The notes: a model not told the origin generated them from the sequence alone. A DNA stretch of 64,000 bases from Liolophura sinensis (GCF_032854445.1 NC_088305.1:15567606-15631605); one strand, 5' to 3'. Numbered from the stretch's first letter, positions 13,203 through 26,854 are shown. Made by a program: numbers and translations.

Positions 13203-13462
13203 AGGGTCTGAGTGGCCGAAGTAGTGAACACGCTAGCCCGGTGCAATCAATTCATCAATGTGGTCACTGTGAGTTCAAGTCCAGTTCATGCTGGCTGCCT
13301 CTCTGGTGCTACGTGGGAGAGTCTGTCATTAACCTGTGAATAGTCACAGGTTTTGGCCAGGATCTTCCCCCGTTTCCTCCCGCTATAATTCTGGCTGTTG
13401 TCATATACATGTAAGTGAAATAGTACAGCATAAAACACCAATCAAATAAATAAATAATTAAA
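13203..13462 (+). mobile_element. SINE family A, diverged full-length copy
   Basis: The head GAGTGGCCGAAGTAGTGAAC replaces the usual A-box text. The B box is intact in GTGAGTTCAAGTCC, followed by CTACGTGGGAGAGTCTG, CCCGTTTCCTCCCGCTATAA and the tail ACACCAATCAAATAAATAAA. The flanks ATTTAGTGCTATCA and ATTTAGTAGTATTA look like a decayed target-site duplication. Confidence 0.8.
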
Positions 13463-14659
13463 TTTAGTAGTATTACATGTATATTCTGGCTATACCCAAC
13501 AATGGTGTTTCATTTAAGACATTTCCAAGAATTTGCTGAATGTGGTTTCCTCCTAAAACCGAGTTATAAAATCACATATCACCTTGCATCATTTGTTCGG
13601 GTTCCCACAGTACTCTGCTCAGTGTGTTAAGGTGATGCTTCATGAAATCAGTATTCAGGAAGCTGACCAGCAAAGTTATTGTGGTTCCTTAGATGACACT
13701 CTAGAGAATACAAAATAGAGTAATGATTTTCTGTGTTCCAAAAGGCACTAATTGATACTGAATGGCAGTCCAGGAATGCTCATTGTGCTACTTCATTGTG
13801 AGCTGAGGATATCTCTCATCCTCTGTGATCCCAAAAGGCACTAACTGGCTGTGGCATCGGTTCTGCAGCCTAATCGCGATCAGGTCCATTGCTAAACCCA
13901 TGGAGTCAATAAATACATTCTGGCTGATAAATTCCGCCATTGTGTTTTTAAATTTATTGTGACTTGTGGATTGTATGGGCTAGTGTCAGCATGTCTTCAT
14001 TCTGAAGACTTTGTATATCCCCTCCCCCACCCCCCACACCCTTCTTTGATTCCTTCTGATTTCCTCAGCACAGCGTTGATTGAAGGCATGCATGATTTAT
14101 TTGCCTGACTGCCGACGTTGACATGTCTGACAACGAATACTTATAAGGCAGTACCACAAGTGGCTCCCTCTATGGAATACAGATGTAAAAGGTATTCTGG
14201 GAGCTTTAGGGAAATTGACAGATTGAAACTGTTCAGTGGGATTGGTTTATGGGAATGATTGACAGGGCTGGACTCATGTGTGGTATCACACCAGATTCCT
14301 GTTCCAGTTAACACTCTCTAATTGGGGAGGTAAATAACCTGAGGCTGACAGGGTCAGTTTAGGCTGGGGAGCTGAATGACCTTACTCCAGGCAAAGGCTA
14401 ATAGTACAACATGCCGGTCACATTTTCTGTTACAATTTGGCGACAGTTAAACTGTGTGAAAGGGAAAAAAATTTGCCAAATTGTAACGGAAGATGCATGG
14501 GTTTCTCCATTGACTGTTAGTACTACCTTGGAACATAGAAGTTAGCCAAAATTACAAATCTGGGTGTGCAGTATGTCAAATTTTTCTCCTGTATTCCCTA
14601 TATCTCCTGAAACCCCCAAACCTGACCTCACCCAGATAGGAGGATACGCCCCAGAAGCG

Positions 14660-15400
14660 TGTCCAGAAAATGCAAATGATGCTTCTAGGGCGCTTCACGA
14701 AGGGCCTAGTATGCAGTGCACTGGAAGCCTCTCTAAAGCGCAGATGGAGCTCCCTGAAAGCCTCTCTGGAGAGTACCTGAATCCTCTGTGGCGCGCACAT
14801 GAAGCACCTCTGGCAGTTTGATTGCAGGAAAGTTGCACTCTTGCGCTATCCTATTGCTTTCATGTTCATACTGCCATGTCCCGGTAATGGACCCCAACAT
14901 TTGAAGGGAGCATGGTTTTCTTCATTTTGAAATTTATCAGGCTTGTTCACATTTCATGAACAAGTGATACAGTGAAATGTTATGTATGTTCTGTGTTTAT
15001 TATAATTGTTTGAATGATTTTGTCATATTAATTCAATTTTAGCTCTATTCTAGTGATCAATTTTAGACTATATTTTTTGCAGAAGAAAAACTATCCAAGA
15101 TTGTGGAGCGCCTCTGAAGCCCCTCCTACTAAGCTGCTCAGTAGTAAAAGTTTGTGCAGTGCCTATGAAGACCCCCCCCCCCACCCCCCACCCCCACCGC
15201 CCCCTATTGGCTGAAAAATTGTCTGGAGAAATGGTCTAAGTTTAGGAAACGCCCCTGAAGCCCCCCATACCATGCTGTATGGGAGCAGAACAATTGTTCA
15301 AGTTTATGAAGCGCCTCTGAAGCCCCTACTACTCTCAGGCGTTTCAAATGAAGCGCATGGGAAGCCCTGTGGAGCGCATCTGAAATAGGGAGCTTCAACT
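14660..15400. repeat. Degenerate repeat cluster (GAAGCGCCTCTGAAGCCCC motif) with C-rich tract
   Basis: Irregularly spaced copies of a CGCCTCTGAAGCCCCT-like motif occur at about 15108, 15249 and 15308, with weaker versions at 14690-14815. They are joined by related spacers (CAAGTTTATGAAGCG, CTAAGTTTAGGAAACG). A C-run tract lies at 15171-15204. The motif resembles the cluster at 3760-4165. The open frames on both strands here are low-complexity and unsupported. Confidence 0.55.
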
Positions 15401-15993
15401 GAAGTGGGTGCTCCTGTTCGCGTTAACCCTGAGAGCGCTAACATCCCCCAAGAGACCGGCAAGGAAGTGTCATGCTGTTAGAATGGTAGTTTAACCACAC
15501 CAATCTATCTATCATTCGCAGATTCTGTGCGTGTAAGTCTTTAAACGCACATTTATTTTACATTTGGTAAATCGTATTCATTATGTTTATTTCCTGGGAT
15601 CTGAAGGGTGGAGGGGACTGAAAACATGCTAGTTTTTAGTTCTGTGAACAGAATTCGAGAATAGCTGACAAAAACAAAACATTAAATGTAATGGCTTCAT
15701 CTGTAAGGCGGCGTCCAATATTCTTCTCAAGGTCTTACACTGATATCTGCAGCAACAGCTGACAAAAAGATAATATTGAATACATCAGCTTCATCAGTGT
15801 TGAATTTGACCGGGCACAGGCCAAGCAGATTACTTGTTACCCTTACTTTAATTATTTGCATACACAGGAATTATTATAAAACTGCATTACTGGTCAAAAA
15901 GAGAAAGCGCATGATGATAGCCCATGAGAAACATGGTTCTGGAAGGAAGTCCGTTGGGTGCATATGAGTTGGGAGTTCCATTGGGTGTAAGTT

Positions 15994-16377
15994 TGAATCA
16001 AACATACCGGCCTGGATAGCACAGTTGGTAGAACGTCTGCTTCGGGACCGGTAGATCCAGGATCAATCCTTGATCGAGTCACACCTAAGACTTTAGAAGA
16101 GGAAGTTGTAACTTCTTCGCTTGGCGTTCAGCATGAAGAGGATAGTGCAACGACTGGTTGACCCGTATCAGTATAATGGCTCAGGCGGGGCGGCTTACTT
16201 GCCTTTGGTAGGTCGCCTCAGTGAAGCAGCACTAAATAAAAGAGCGGTGGAAATCCGGCCTGCAACAAGGAGGCACATTACACGTACATGCACCCTAAGG
16301 ATTCCTTCGTCGTCATATGACTGCAAAATTGTTGAGTACGACGTTAAATCCCAAGCACTCACTCACTGAATCAAACA
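15994..16377 (+). mobile_element. SINE family B, full length with 11-bp target-site duplication
   Basis: The body runs from about 16005 to 16366. The head reads CCTGGATAGCACAGTTGGTA (A box), and the B box is in CCAGGATCAATCC. The body contains GAGGAAGTTGTAACTTCTTC, GTGCAACGACTGGTTGACCC and TGAAGCAGCACTAAATAAAA. It ends TTGTTGAGTACGACGTTAAA followed by CACTCACT. The flanking direct repeats TGAATCAAACA at 15994-16004 and 16367-16377 mark a clean insertion. Confidence 0.88.
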
Positions 16378-17953
16378 CGTCAATCACAGAATGCTAAAAT
16401 TAAGCTCACGATTTTGTCGGGAGGATTCCTAATGCAATAATTTACAGAAATTAACTTGCGCTCATTGGCGGATGTTTACTACCTCAGGCTTGATTTGACC
16501 GACTGGCCACAACATCGACGGGCGTACGGTTGATATCAATACGCCAGTCATGCGTGGTCACTCCTGATGAACATGTCATGAAGACAAATGAAGAGAACAA
16601 GTTGTGGGTGGTAAATACCAACTCGTGGGTTGTCGTATCAATCCATCGTTTCATGACGGGTGTAGGGCACTGGCTTGTTGAAAACGAAGTGTTAATACCG
16701 CCCCTAACCACATTGACATGAGGATTAAGATTCTCCAAATACTTTTCTGTTCTGACATGTAATTTTCACGAAATTAGCAACAGAATAATTTTAAACGGAT
16801 ATGGGGATTTAGTGCAAGCCTGAATGAGACTACATTTTTTATTGTATCATTACTGCAGTTTACCAAATGGGAACAGGAAGTATCATTGCAGCTATATATT
16901 CTTTGTCTTTTGTTATCAGATATGAGCAGAAGATCAAAGTAGCTTTTTTTACATCCTGGTCTTTCCTACTAGGCCCACATTGTATGTGATACCTGCCAGT
17001 CTCTGGCTCAAATCCAGGAGATGCCTTTTTGTATTCCTCAGGTTTTCTCCTCACTTTCTTTGTGTTATTACTAATTTATCAAGACAATTTTGCACCTGTT
17101 GGTTTGGACAACATGATTGTAAGAAAAAAACACTTCAGAGTACGGTTTAACATTTATTGTTCAGGTTCAAATATATTGAGATAAACTAGGTTCGTATTTA
17201 AGCTGGGGCTATTTTTATAAAATTTCCAGTTCTCATGTCAACTGGCTAGAATGGGAAGTTTGAATAATGTTAGCTAGGTTTGATTGCAACAGAATTAAGC
17301 CAAACCAAACCAAACAGATGTCATGCCATTTCACAAAGAAATTCCAAATAAAGTTTCATATTGAACTACATTATGGTGACCATATTATAGTTTCAATAAA
17401 ATTCTTGTTTGAGGATTTCAAGTTGGTGCGCAGGTTCATTTTTGAGATATACTAAATTCCTGTGTTAACTGGGGCTGTTTCAGTCAAAATTCTGTTATGA
17501 ATAGGTTCAAAGATTTTTTTTCATTGAAAGATTTTCAAGTACATGTACTTCATGCTAACCGTTTTCAGTTGGATGTGGAAATGTGTTCACTTGTTTTTGA
17601 CTGTTTTAAAATATGACAACAGGTAGTCATTTGGAATGCATCTAGTTGTGAAAATTAAAGTTAAGAATATTTTTTGTGTGCTTGCAAACAAGAAAGGCTG
17701 ACTGAATTGTGAAAGATCATGCTGTTAATGGAAGATTTGATAAAGGACATCATTAAAATATGTGTGTTTGGGATTAAATAGCCTGAATGACTTGAAAAAG
17801 GGTTGTGCTCTTAAAGTTTTTGTTGAAATTTTAATAAAAGTTCATTTTTTTCTGCGATTTTCTCCCTTTGTCAGTTTTTGTGAATAGCTGAAGGATTAAA
17901 AACCTACCTTATTTTTTCTAATGGATTTGTCCCAACATTTTTAAGGATGGCCT

Positions 17954-17978
17954 GATTGATTGATTGATTGATTGATTG
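17954..17978. repeat. (GATT)n microsatellite
   Basis: About six uninterrupted GATT units. Confidence 0.9.
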
Positions 17979-19256
17979 TGGTTGACTTGATAATGAAACT
18001 GTAGTGCGGAGGGTAAACTACCTGCCTTTGGCAAGTGACTGACAATTACACCTTTGTAGCAGGTGATGATTTGGAACTACATGTTGCTGAGTTTATGTAG
18101 ACCTTATTAGTAAAAGGCATTTGATCTTCCACAAACTTCATGGAAGACCACACGAATCGTATTTAATGCTGTAGACTGCTTATTGACACCAAGGCTCTGA
18201 GAATAAAGTGTAGGCATGAGCATCCAGGAAATAATTGAGCTTTTGTCAGTTGACAGATAAAAGGTGGTGAGGGCGGGGCATGGAAATTCTTTCTGCACAT
18301 AGGTAGTGAATACTTCCATCCAAGAGTTATACCTGTGATGGTGGAAACATATCTTGAACAGTTTTTCAACGAATCAAGTAGATAGGTATACACATTTCCT
18401 CTGAGGTCAACCAAGTGTTGATTTTTGTCTGTCAACTAGATATATATGTGTGAATCATTACGGCTGATGGTAGGCCTTTTTGATTTCCTTCCGTCAAACC
18501 CATTATTATATAGATAAACGATATTGGGAATAGTTTTCATCCATGCCAGTCAATTTCATACTTACATGAGGGCTTATAAACTTAACAAAGACACAGTCGG
18601 GTTTGATTTTCATCAGTCGCTCTATGTAGACCAATGTGGTTAGTGTCGGCCATTTTGGATTTCATGACTATGGCACTAATCCTCTTTCTAAGAGTTAGCT
18701 AGGCTTGCTAGCACATACAGAACATCAGCAGGCTGTCTGAGTAATAACATAGTGCCAGCAATATGTCAGTTAATAATGAGCTTATAAAGTTTCCTTTTCA
18801 TTTAAAAATGTATTTCTGTCTGACTGAGTGTTCATACTATTATTCATTTGGTAAAAGCACATAATGTAAATAGAAAATGCTTTAACACTTGAAATTACAT
18901 TTTAATAATGTTGGGGTCACGCAGCTCCTTGTGGTCGTCCTTCAGCTAACATGCTGTTTTTTTCAGCCTTCCAATCTTATTGATTTAAACTGTTATTCTC
19001 GTTGTTGTTTTTCACTACCAGCTATTAGCTTGTGGGAGGTTTTTTGCAAGTGGGAGAAGACTGAAATGACACATTAACCTCTGTAAACACATGGCAATCT
19101 TTATACTACTTTTTTACCAAATGTTTCAGACGAACTGGCATCGGAAACACTCCAGCAGTTTGAATCAGTAAAGCTGATCTTCCCTAACAGAAAGCCTACT
19201 GTTTTTTGGAGGGTGTTTTTGGAGGGTGTTTTTGTTTTTTTTTTTGCTTTTTTTTG

Positions 19257-19278
19257 GGTGGGTGGGGGGGGGGGGAGG
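19257..19278 (+). other. G-run tract, G-quadruplex candidate
   Basis: GGGTGGGTGG followed by a run of about a dozen G. It meets a G3+N1-7 pattern on the + strand, and the matching C-run is on the other strand. Run length in such tracts is often misassembled. Confidence 0.5.
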
Positions 19279-19516
19279 AGTAACAATTTTGAATAGATTC
19301 CAAGTTTTAAAATTTATATGCTACATGTAGCTGCTTTAGGGTAAATTGAATGAACATGGTGAAAGTGAATTGCATATTGTGAAGAATTTAATGTTGTGAT
19401 AAAAGATACGGCAAATGACATGGAATTTCACCCATGACTATATAAGTTATAGATTGTGCTTGATTCTTAAATAGTTTTTGTTACTACTAGACATGTTGTT
19501 AATGTTTATTTGGAAG

Positions 19517-20172
19517 GTAGGATGATATACTGCTGGCGAAAATGTAAGTTGCAACACCCAAAGTAATATCACTATTTTATTATTTTGTCTATAATGTAAC
19601 CATAATTGGGTTTAATTAAATTTTAATCGGAAAGCAGACTATCCATGGGAATTAGGTCATCTGTTCCCCCGGGGCTCTGCCCTGTTTCCTCCCACTAATG
19701 CTGACCGCCGTCTTACTAGTGAAATATTCGTCAGTATGACGTAAAACACCAATTAAATAGATAAATAAATAAATACCTATAAGACTGCAGTATATTCGGC
19801 TGGTACATTTTTTTTTTCCCTCTCTCAGAAATGAAGATCGTTAGTAAACTTCACAGCAGTCACTTTGATGAAAGACTGATAATTTAATAAAATTTTGCTC
19901 AGCTTTAATCAGATATCAGTTTTAAATAAATAAAATTCATCATAAACACAAATATGCTGTTGTGTAAGTGCTAGGTATTATTCGATATAAATTACCATTT
20001 TTCAGAGGAGACATGCACCAGCTGCACACTGCAATCTGATAGGTTGAAAAAGATCTCGTCTGTGCTGCAAAATTCAAATAAAATCACGGTTGTATACGTG
20101 ACTGAAAAAATAATATAGTTATTTTGCTTGCAGTCCTGCGCCACTTACATTTTTTTAAAATGATCATCCTAC
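19517..20172. mobile_element. Possible non-autonomous DNA element with terminal inverted repeats
   Basis: The left end reads GTAGGATGAT, then a short spacer, then AAAATGTAAGTTGC. The right end, read on the minus strand from 20172, gives GTAGGATGAT, a short spacer, then AAAATGTAAGTGGC. The interior is AT-rich with no open frame of note, and a SINE A 3' fragment (19655-19773) is nested in it. No target-site duplication is obvious, so the assignment is tentative. Confidence 0.4.
19655..19773 (+). mobile_element. SINE family A, 3' fragment
   Basis: Starts at CCCCCGGGGCTCTGCC and runs through TTTCCTCCCACTAATGCTG and TAGTGAAATATTCG to an AAATAAATAAATA tail. The 5' half with the promoter boxes is missing. 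Confidence 0.85.
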
Positions 20173-22072
20173 ATTTCAAACATTCCCAACAAACATCAAA
20201 ACACCTTCTGTGTTTCCATGTTTTGCACCCTTTAATGTGCTGAAGAAGTTTTAGAGCTATATGAAGTCTGCATTATTGTGAATTCTGGTGTACATGTGGG
20301 TGTAGTTAGGGCTCTTTGCATGGATATGCCATTTGATATTTCATGAAGAAGATCAATATTTTTGTGAGCCTGAAGAGCAAGTGGAAATATTCATCTTTAA
20401 TACAAAATATCAGTCTAAATAATGCTATCATAATAAATATATCACAGTGAAGAGTATTACAGACAACATTTCTTGATTTGAGCCTGGTATGTCACTCTTC
20501 AGGGTAATCTGTTTGTTGTTTCTTCACGACGCATTGACGCTCAGTGCACACGAGAGGAGATGAAGAGCACTTCTGCTTGGGATTCAGAAGCCTGGAATTT
20601 TCACTGAATTGTCAATGTTTCTAATATTGTTTATACTTTAATACTCCGCTTTATACTATAATTTATGTTATATTTCAGTGCACTTCTAGATAATGTTTTC
20701 TCACCATTCTTTTTTTGAAACCGGGATATGCATGATTCTAAACATGTCATAGGAATTAACGTAGACCAAATAGTTTGAGGGAATTAAGTATCTTGGGTGG
20801 TTGTGTTTAAGTGCTCGATTAAGTGGCTCTGTCAAGGTATCTTGTTAACAAATCCTCACTGCCAGTCATGCCAGTAAGAGGATATTGTTGAACATGTATT
20901 TATGTATCCTGGTAGTTAATTGTAAGAAGCAGTTAACAGCTTAAGCGGTTTCGTCTTTGATCTTAGCCCAGAGATCTGCTTTGGTTAGATGACCTTTTGA
21001 TGATTTGACCTTGGATGCTGTAAGCATTCTTAGTATTGAGTGCACAGCCAATTAATATTAAACCCAACGTTGTTGTAACAAGAAGACATGGCCAGTTATG
21101 TAATTTAGTTTGAAATAATCTATACGTTAGTCTTAGGCGGTGCTCTTTCATCGTAATCAATTCGGTTGGATTGGGTGTTTTTTCCCCCCATCCTACTAGC
21201 TACGTCGATTTTTTTCCTAGCTTTCGTTTTATTATCTCAATCAATGATCACCTCAATGACTGGCTTTTTCCTTTTTGCCAGATCCAAAAACAGCCATCTC
21301 TCGATACGCTAAAATTGATTCTTGGGGAAGTTGATTTTTCCTGCGTCTCCGTGACTGGTTGAATCAATGGTTTGTTGGGCTTGTGCACAGCTGTGGAGAT
21401 GCACAATGCTATGCGCTCAGGCGAGGAAATTTATCACTGCTCTTTCCCAATAGGCTCTATTCATTATTTTTACTGAAGCCTTAATGTGCTACTCTTTTTT
21501 GAACTTTCCTGTAATACAAGGATGCAAGGCACTAAATACTCTACCTGTGAAATGTCAGTAGACACGAATGTGCATGTAAACTCGTAGTACATGTTGAAGC
21601 TACAATTACAGTGATATCACCATTGCATCGTGATTTCTCTGCTGTACATGCTTGCGTGATGCAAATTGTACAGTGGCTTTACTGTTTGTTCAACAAGACC
21701 GACATAAAGCGTTAATGCAGATAAATGGGTATGAAAGATGCGAAATACACATACCAGTGGGTGCATGTGTGATGTATGCATGTAAGCAGTGGAGATTGTG
21801 TTAGACCTACATGCGAGCAATACAGAATGTATACAACATTAACTGTATGTGCATTCGTTGTAAATCATGTGGTATTGTCGGAGATTTGTGTTTATATTGG
21901 TAAATTTATAGCTCTTCACAAAATTTGTATACTTGGCCAATATTATAAGGGAGGTGAGTGTCTTATGTTTCCGGCATAAACCACTAAGAGTAACACCTGG
22001 GCAGTGAAGCAATAAATTATATCCCAAACCATGGTAATAACTCCTAGAGTGGTTAATACAACTCGGAGTATA

Positions 22073-22250
22073 TGTTTATTTGATTGGTGTTTTGTACCAT
22101 ACTCAAGAATGTTTCTCTTGCACGGCAGAAGCCAACATTGTTGTGGGAGGAAACCTAAGATCATACTAAAGTTGCTACCAGACCTTTTCATGTATGATCC
22201 AAGTGGAAGCCAGCATGAGCTGGACTTGAACTCACAGCTATCCGCTTTAA
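22073..22250 (-). mobile_element. SINE family A, minus strand, internally deleted
   Basis: Read on the + strand it begins in the inverted tail (TATTTGATTGGTGTTTTGTA), passes ACTCAAGAATGTTTCTCTTG and GTGGGAGGAAACC, and ends in the inverted B-box region GACTTGAACTCACAG. The part corresponding to the A box is absent or decayed. Confidence 0.8.
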
Positions 22251-22264
22251 AAGGGGGTTATATA

Positions 22265-22355
22265 CATGGACTGTATGAACATCATTTATGACTCACCCAT
22301 GTACTGTGTGAACATCATTGATGACTCACCCATGTACTGTGTGAACATGATTTAT
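22265..22355. repeat. Short direct repeats (about 39 bp, 2.3 copies)
   Basis: CTGTGTGAACATCATT.ATGACTCACCCATGTA is repeated with few changes immediately after the SINE fragment. Confidence 0.7.
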
Positions 22356-23898
22356 GAAAGTTGTTGTACTTTATTTATTTCAACTTTTGCATGCTATTTT
22401 AGAATTTAGACAGAGATCATTTCCTTAGATTAACTAAAGAAAAAGTATAATCACAGTATATATATAAATTGTGTATGATGACAATATGCATTGTTTATGG
22501 TGAAGCAAATTCCCTGCCTTTGTAATGGACATGTACGACTTTCATATATTCAAGGTGGTTAGGTCAGAGCAGTATTTTTTATGACAGTTAAGTGTTCTTT
22601 GTAGTTGATTGGCTGACAAGTTTTGTAGAAGACTATTCCATCATGTGAACAGTGCCATGAACAGTGCCACTGTCACATTAAAAAATATACTTTTTTTTTT
22701 TGACAGTTGTGAGGCTGATAGATATATCTGTATTTCCCTCATGAGAACAAAACTTTGAACTGCAATTGGATACAACAATGTAGAAATTGAGGTTTCCTTC
22801 ATAGTTTTTTCTCAGACCTGTTCTCCACATAAGGACATTCAACTTTTTACCTGTGCTATGTAGACACTTTCAGTATGTTCACAGGACCTTGATTTTGCAC
22901 AAAATTTATTGTCTGCTCCATTTGGTGCTTATTAACATATAAATGCAACATTTTGTTGTATCTTTGTAATTGTATATAAGCCCAGGTGGGCATATGACAG
23001 ACTGTCAATAGGAGCTGTTCTATTTATAGACCCTGGCGTACATCTAGTCACAGATATGCCAATCATTCAGGTAACCTTATTGGTTCTGTCCATTATGTTC
23101 CCCAGCACTGACCAATCAGAAGCTGTGTATACTATGTGTAAGTATGTACTTTACAGCTCCGATGTTCATATCTGTAACAGCCGTCTTCCTAGCCAAAACT
23201 ACTCTGGGGTAAATACTGAACCAATGTACCCTCCTCGCAAATAAAACGTCTAGTTAATAGTCCGGGTCATTGCTACAACCTTGCTCCACGTCAGGCACAA
23301 ACACTAGGGATGATGGCCCCCTTGAGTCTTTTTTTTTTCCCCCACACCATGGCTGTAACTAGGAACGAAATTGGAGACATTTCTCTTTTTTTATGTAAGC
23401 TTTTATGTTTATGTTTGCTTACCTGAAAAACATTGACTGCCATGTTATCACATGGAATTTTGGTTGTTAGTGTGCCAACATGGCCTAGTTTAAGACCAGT
23501 TCAGGCGAAGGGGTGGTGATATTTTATTCCTGAAGAATCACAGCAGTGATGTGGGGAAAATGTGATCAGGGAGCAGACTTCCCTAGTGTTTCTGCTTCAC
23601 GTAGATGCCACGCTAGTTTGAAAGGTGCGGAGACAACAGTATATCAGTTTGAAAAGGGCATCATTTCAACAATGGTGCATGCACATACATGTACATTTAT
23701 AGTTCAGTATAACCTTTGGATATACAGTCTTCCTTGAGGGGGTCGCCACAATGAGGCTGAAAAATTGTGTTAAGCCATGATCATTCGTTCATTCCTTGAG
23801 GGGCCTCAGCCCTATCACGTACATTTCCACTTGATTATCGCCAGCTCTGATCTCTTATATAAAATAAATGGTTTTACTATTAAACATAATAAAAGTGT

Positions 23899-24076
23899 GT
23901 AATGTGAGTTCAAGCCCAGCTCATGCTGTCTTTCTATCTGGTTATACGTGGGAAGATCTGTCAACAACCAGCTGATGGTTGTGGGTTTCCCCTGTGCTTT
24001 GTCAGTTTCCTCCCACCATAATGCTGGCCAACATTATATGAGTGAAATATTCTTGAGTGCAGCGTAAAATATAAAG
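23899..24076 (+). mobile_element. SINE family A, 5'-truncated
   Basis: Starts at the B box (GTGAGTTCAAGCCCAGCTCA), then ATACGTGGGAAGATCTGTC, CCTCCCACCATAATGCTGG and GAGTGAAATATTCTTGAGTG. It ends without the long ATAA tail. Confidence 0.85.
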
Positions 24077-26854
24077 AAGTGTGAAAGTATAGCTTGTCAC
24101 ACCTTTTAAGTAGTTTTCATTTTATTTAATTACCAAAAATAGGAGCTATATTAACATACATATTTTAGTAACAAGTTGTTGGTGAAGAGGGAGTATTTAG
24201 ATGTGCATTTTTAAATTCAGAAGCCATATATCTGTTGTTCAAATACATTTCTTCTTCAGACAACATGAATGAAATTTTATGACTATATGTTTTAGTATTT
24301 AACAATGGACTTATGTTAATTGAGTGAATCAGTCCATCTTGAACGGTGTATGGATTTAGTTTTATCACAAAACATGCATACGTTTGTTCATATTTGTGGA
24401 TATAATGAAAGACAGAGCATGCAGTCTTTAAAATCTGCATCACTCTATCATTCTTCCTACCTGCTGAATGTGCAGGTAATTTATATGTACATATACCTGC
24501 GATTTGGATGACTCTGTAATTATTTACAACACAGGTATAATTCTGTTAAGTCGTTAGCCTTACATTTTCATGAGTCTGCTTCCTGGTGGCAAGGAAACAA
24601 GGGACCTCTGGCTGAGGTCTTGTTGGGCCATTTGCAAATTCCAGGAAGCGGTACTAAGAGGTGTCTTCACATTTGTCTGTTGCCTTGGTAACCAGCACAT
24701 CCAGTGTGGGAATGATTATGGCTGAAAACACCGTTGCAACAAATCCATGGGCATGTCATTCTTTCATCCCAGATGCCTTTGCTTTAGCTGATAATTTCAC
24801 CTGTGTGTTTGTAAATCAGAGGTGATCCCTTGTACAGGACTAATGAACTATTTCCACCTTGCCAAATCGAAGAGTTCTTCTGTGTCTATCACCATGGTAA
24901 CAGAAGTAACTTGGCCAAACCTGTTTGTTAGGCTGAAAGAAATTATACACATTTTGGTTGTCTCCGGATACATATATATATGTTTGTAGCTATTATTATT
25001 ATTTTAATATATCTGATATTTTTTTAACACCATTCTGAAACAGCTGACAGATTTATTGGTGTCTGATCATATTCCATTGTAAGCCATGTCTTCATACAAC
25101 TTAGATTGATTAATGCCATGTAAATGCCAGAGAATTAATAACCAGATACAACTATTTCTTGTAAAGATGTACTTTTCCAAGTTTGTTGCTAAATGCTTGT
25201 TTCTGAAGCTGAATTACGGTACACAGTCACATAACGATACACATAACACATTTTTAAATATTAAATTATGATAAGTGACCTGAAATTTTATCACAAATGA
25301 TGCATTGGTTTCAATGCAGATATATGTCGTATAGTATTACATTTGATGCTTAAACTGTTAAAGTGTTAATCATTTGTTAAGTACATGGGACACCATCCTA
25401 CATGTACCTTCCAAACAAACCCCAAACACTTTTTTAATTAAAGTCAATAGAACTCTTAGAATCCTGCAGGCAAAATGAAAAACTTAAATACTCAGAACTT
25501 TAGTTCATTGACCACCATTTTTGTTTGAACCTTTAGTTGAGATTGATTGCTTCAACTCTGAATTTTATATATTATATTGGCCAGATAAAATCAATTATAG
25601 GAAGGTACAGCTTATGTTCTACTGTTTTAAGACATAACTTGTTCAAGTTTAATCATATGGCTGCTGTTTTTGCAGACATTTTAACACATTTTCACACGTA
25701 TGTTCCTGTATAGTAAGTACACCAATCAAATTATTGGCAGCATTTTTCTGTTGTTGTTACAGAAACACAAGATGCACGTCCACATCCTTTTCTTGGTTTC
25801 ATATCGTTACATGTAGTTGTGGCTTCAGATAACAGATATCATCTGCATCGAGTGATTGGAGGTGATGTTATTTCTAGCAACAGGGGTTTAAATGATGTAG
25901 GTCTCTCTTTTCTAAGCACATATATCTGATGCAATTTTTTGGTGTACAAGTTCTTACTTTATCTTTATCCATCGGCACATCTGGCTATAAAGCAATGCTG
26001 TGTACTATGACGGGGCAAACAACTTGTTTTCCTGGAGTTTGTTGTTTTTGTCTGTCATAGTAGATCAAGACAGTGCCCATGGTTTGGTTGTTTACACAGC
26101 ATGGCTTCCTATCCTGGAAAGATGCGGAAATTTAGCAGACTGTATTGAAAGAAAGTTTTCGATCATACTCGGTTACTGCTGAGAGTGTAGTGCATATGAT
26201 GTGACATGGGTGAGGGATCCAGTCACAAACACAGCTGCACTGAGGGATTTGTATGTAAACAAGAGCGGTTTGATTTGGTCAGAAGATGGGATGGGATCCA
26301 AGAGAAACAGAATTGCCGATTTGTCTGTCATGTTCTGTCATAAAAAAAGATGTTTCAGCATTCCAGTCATTTTATTACAAATCTTCAATGGACATCTTAT
26401 TTGAGCCTGAATTTTATATTATTGTTTTGTATGGTGATTATGTATGAGATGCCTTTCTTGAAAATTTGTTAATGAAGTCTTAGCTCAAATTCTCAATGTC
26501 ACAAGTTTGTGTTGACTTTGGCTGTAATGCTTACAGGTGCTCACCATCTACAGGTGGCTCCCACATCATGTGTATTTATAAGCACAGTGAAATCTCTTTC
26601 GCATCCACATGTACTGTGAATTCAGCTATAACCTTATTAGCATTTTTCATGGAACACATTTTGCTTAACTCTTATGGCTTTTTTCCAAGTTCATAAGGGC
26701 TGCCTGTTAAGTTTGAATAATTTCTTATTATTCTTATTTCTTATAGAAAAAGGTATATCATCTTAAGGTTGTTTAGTTAGAGAAAAACCCTTATAGAGGT
26801 TTATGATTGACAAGAGGCTGTATTTCACCAGTTACATGTGACCATTTTCCAGCT

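Noticed and set aside
16484-16738. Overlapping open frames on both strands in GC-richer sequence just after SINE B
   Set aside because: Complementary open frames without any recognisable motif; could be another old repeat, but not supported.
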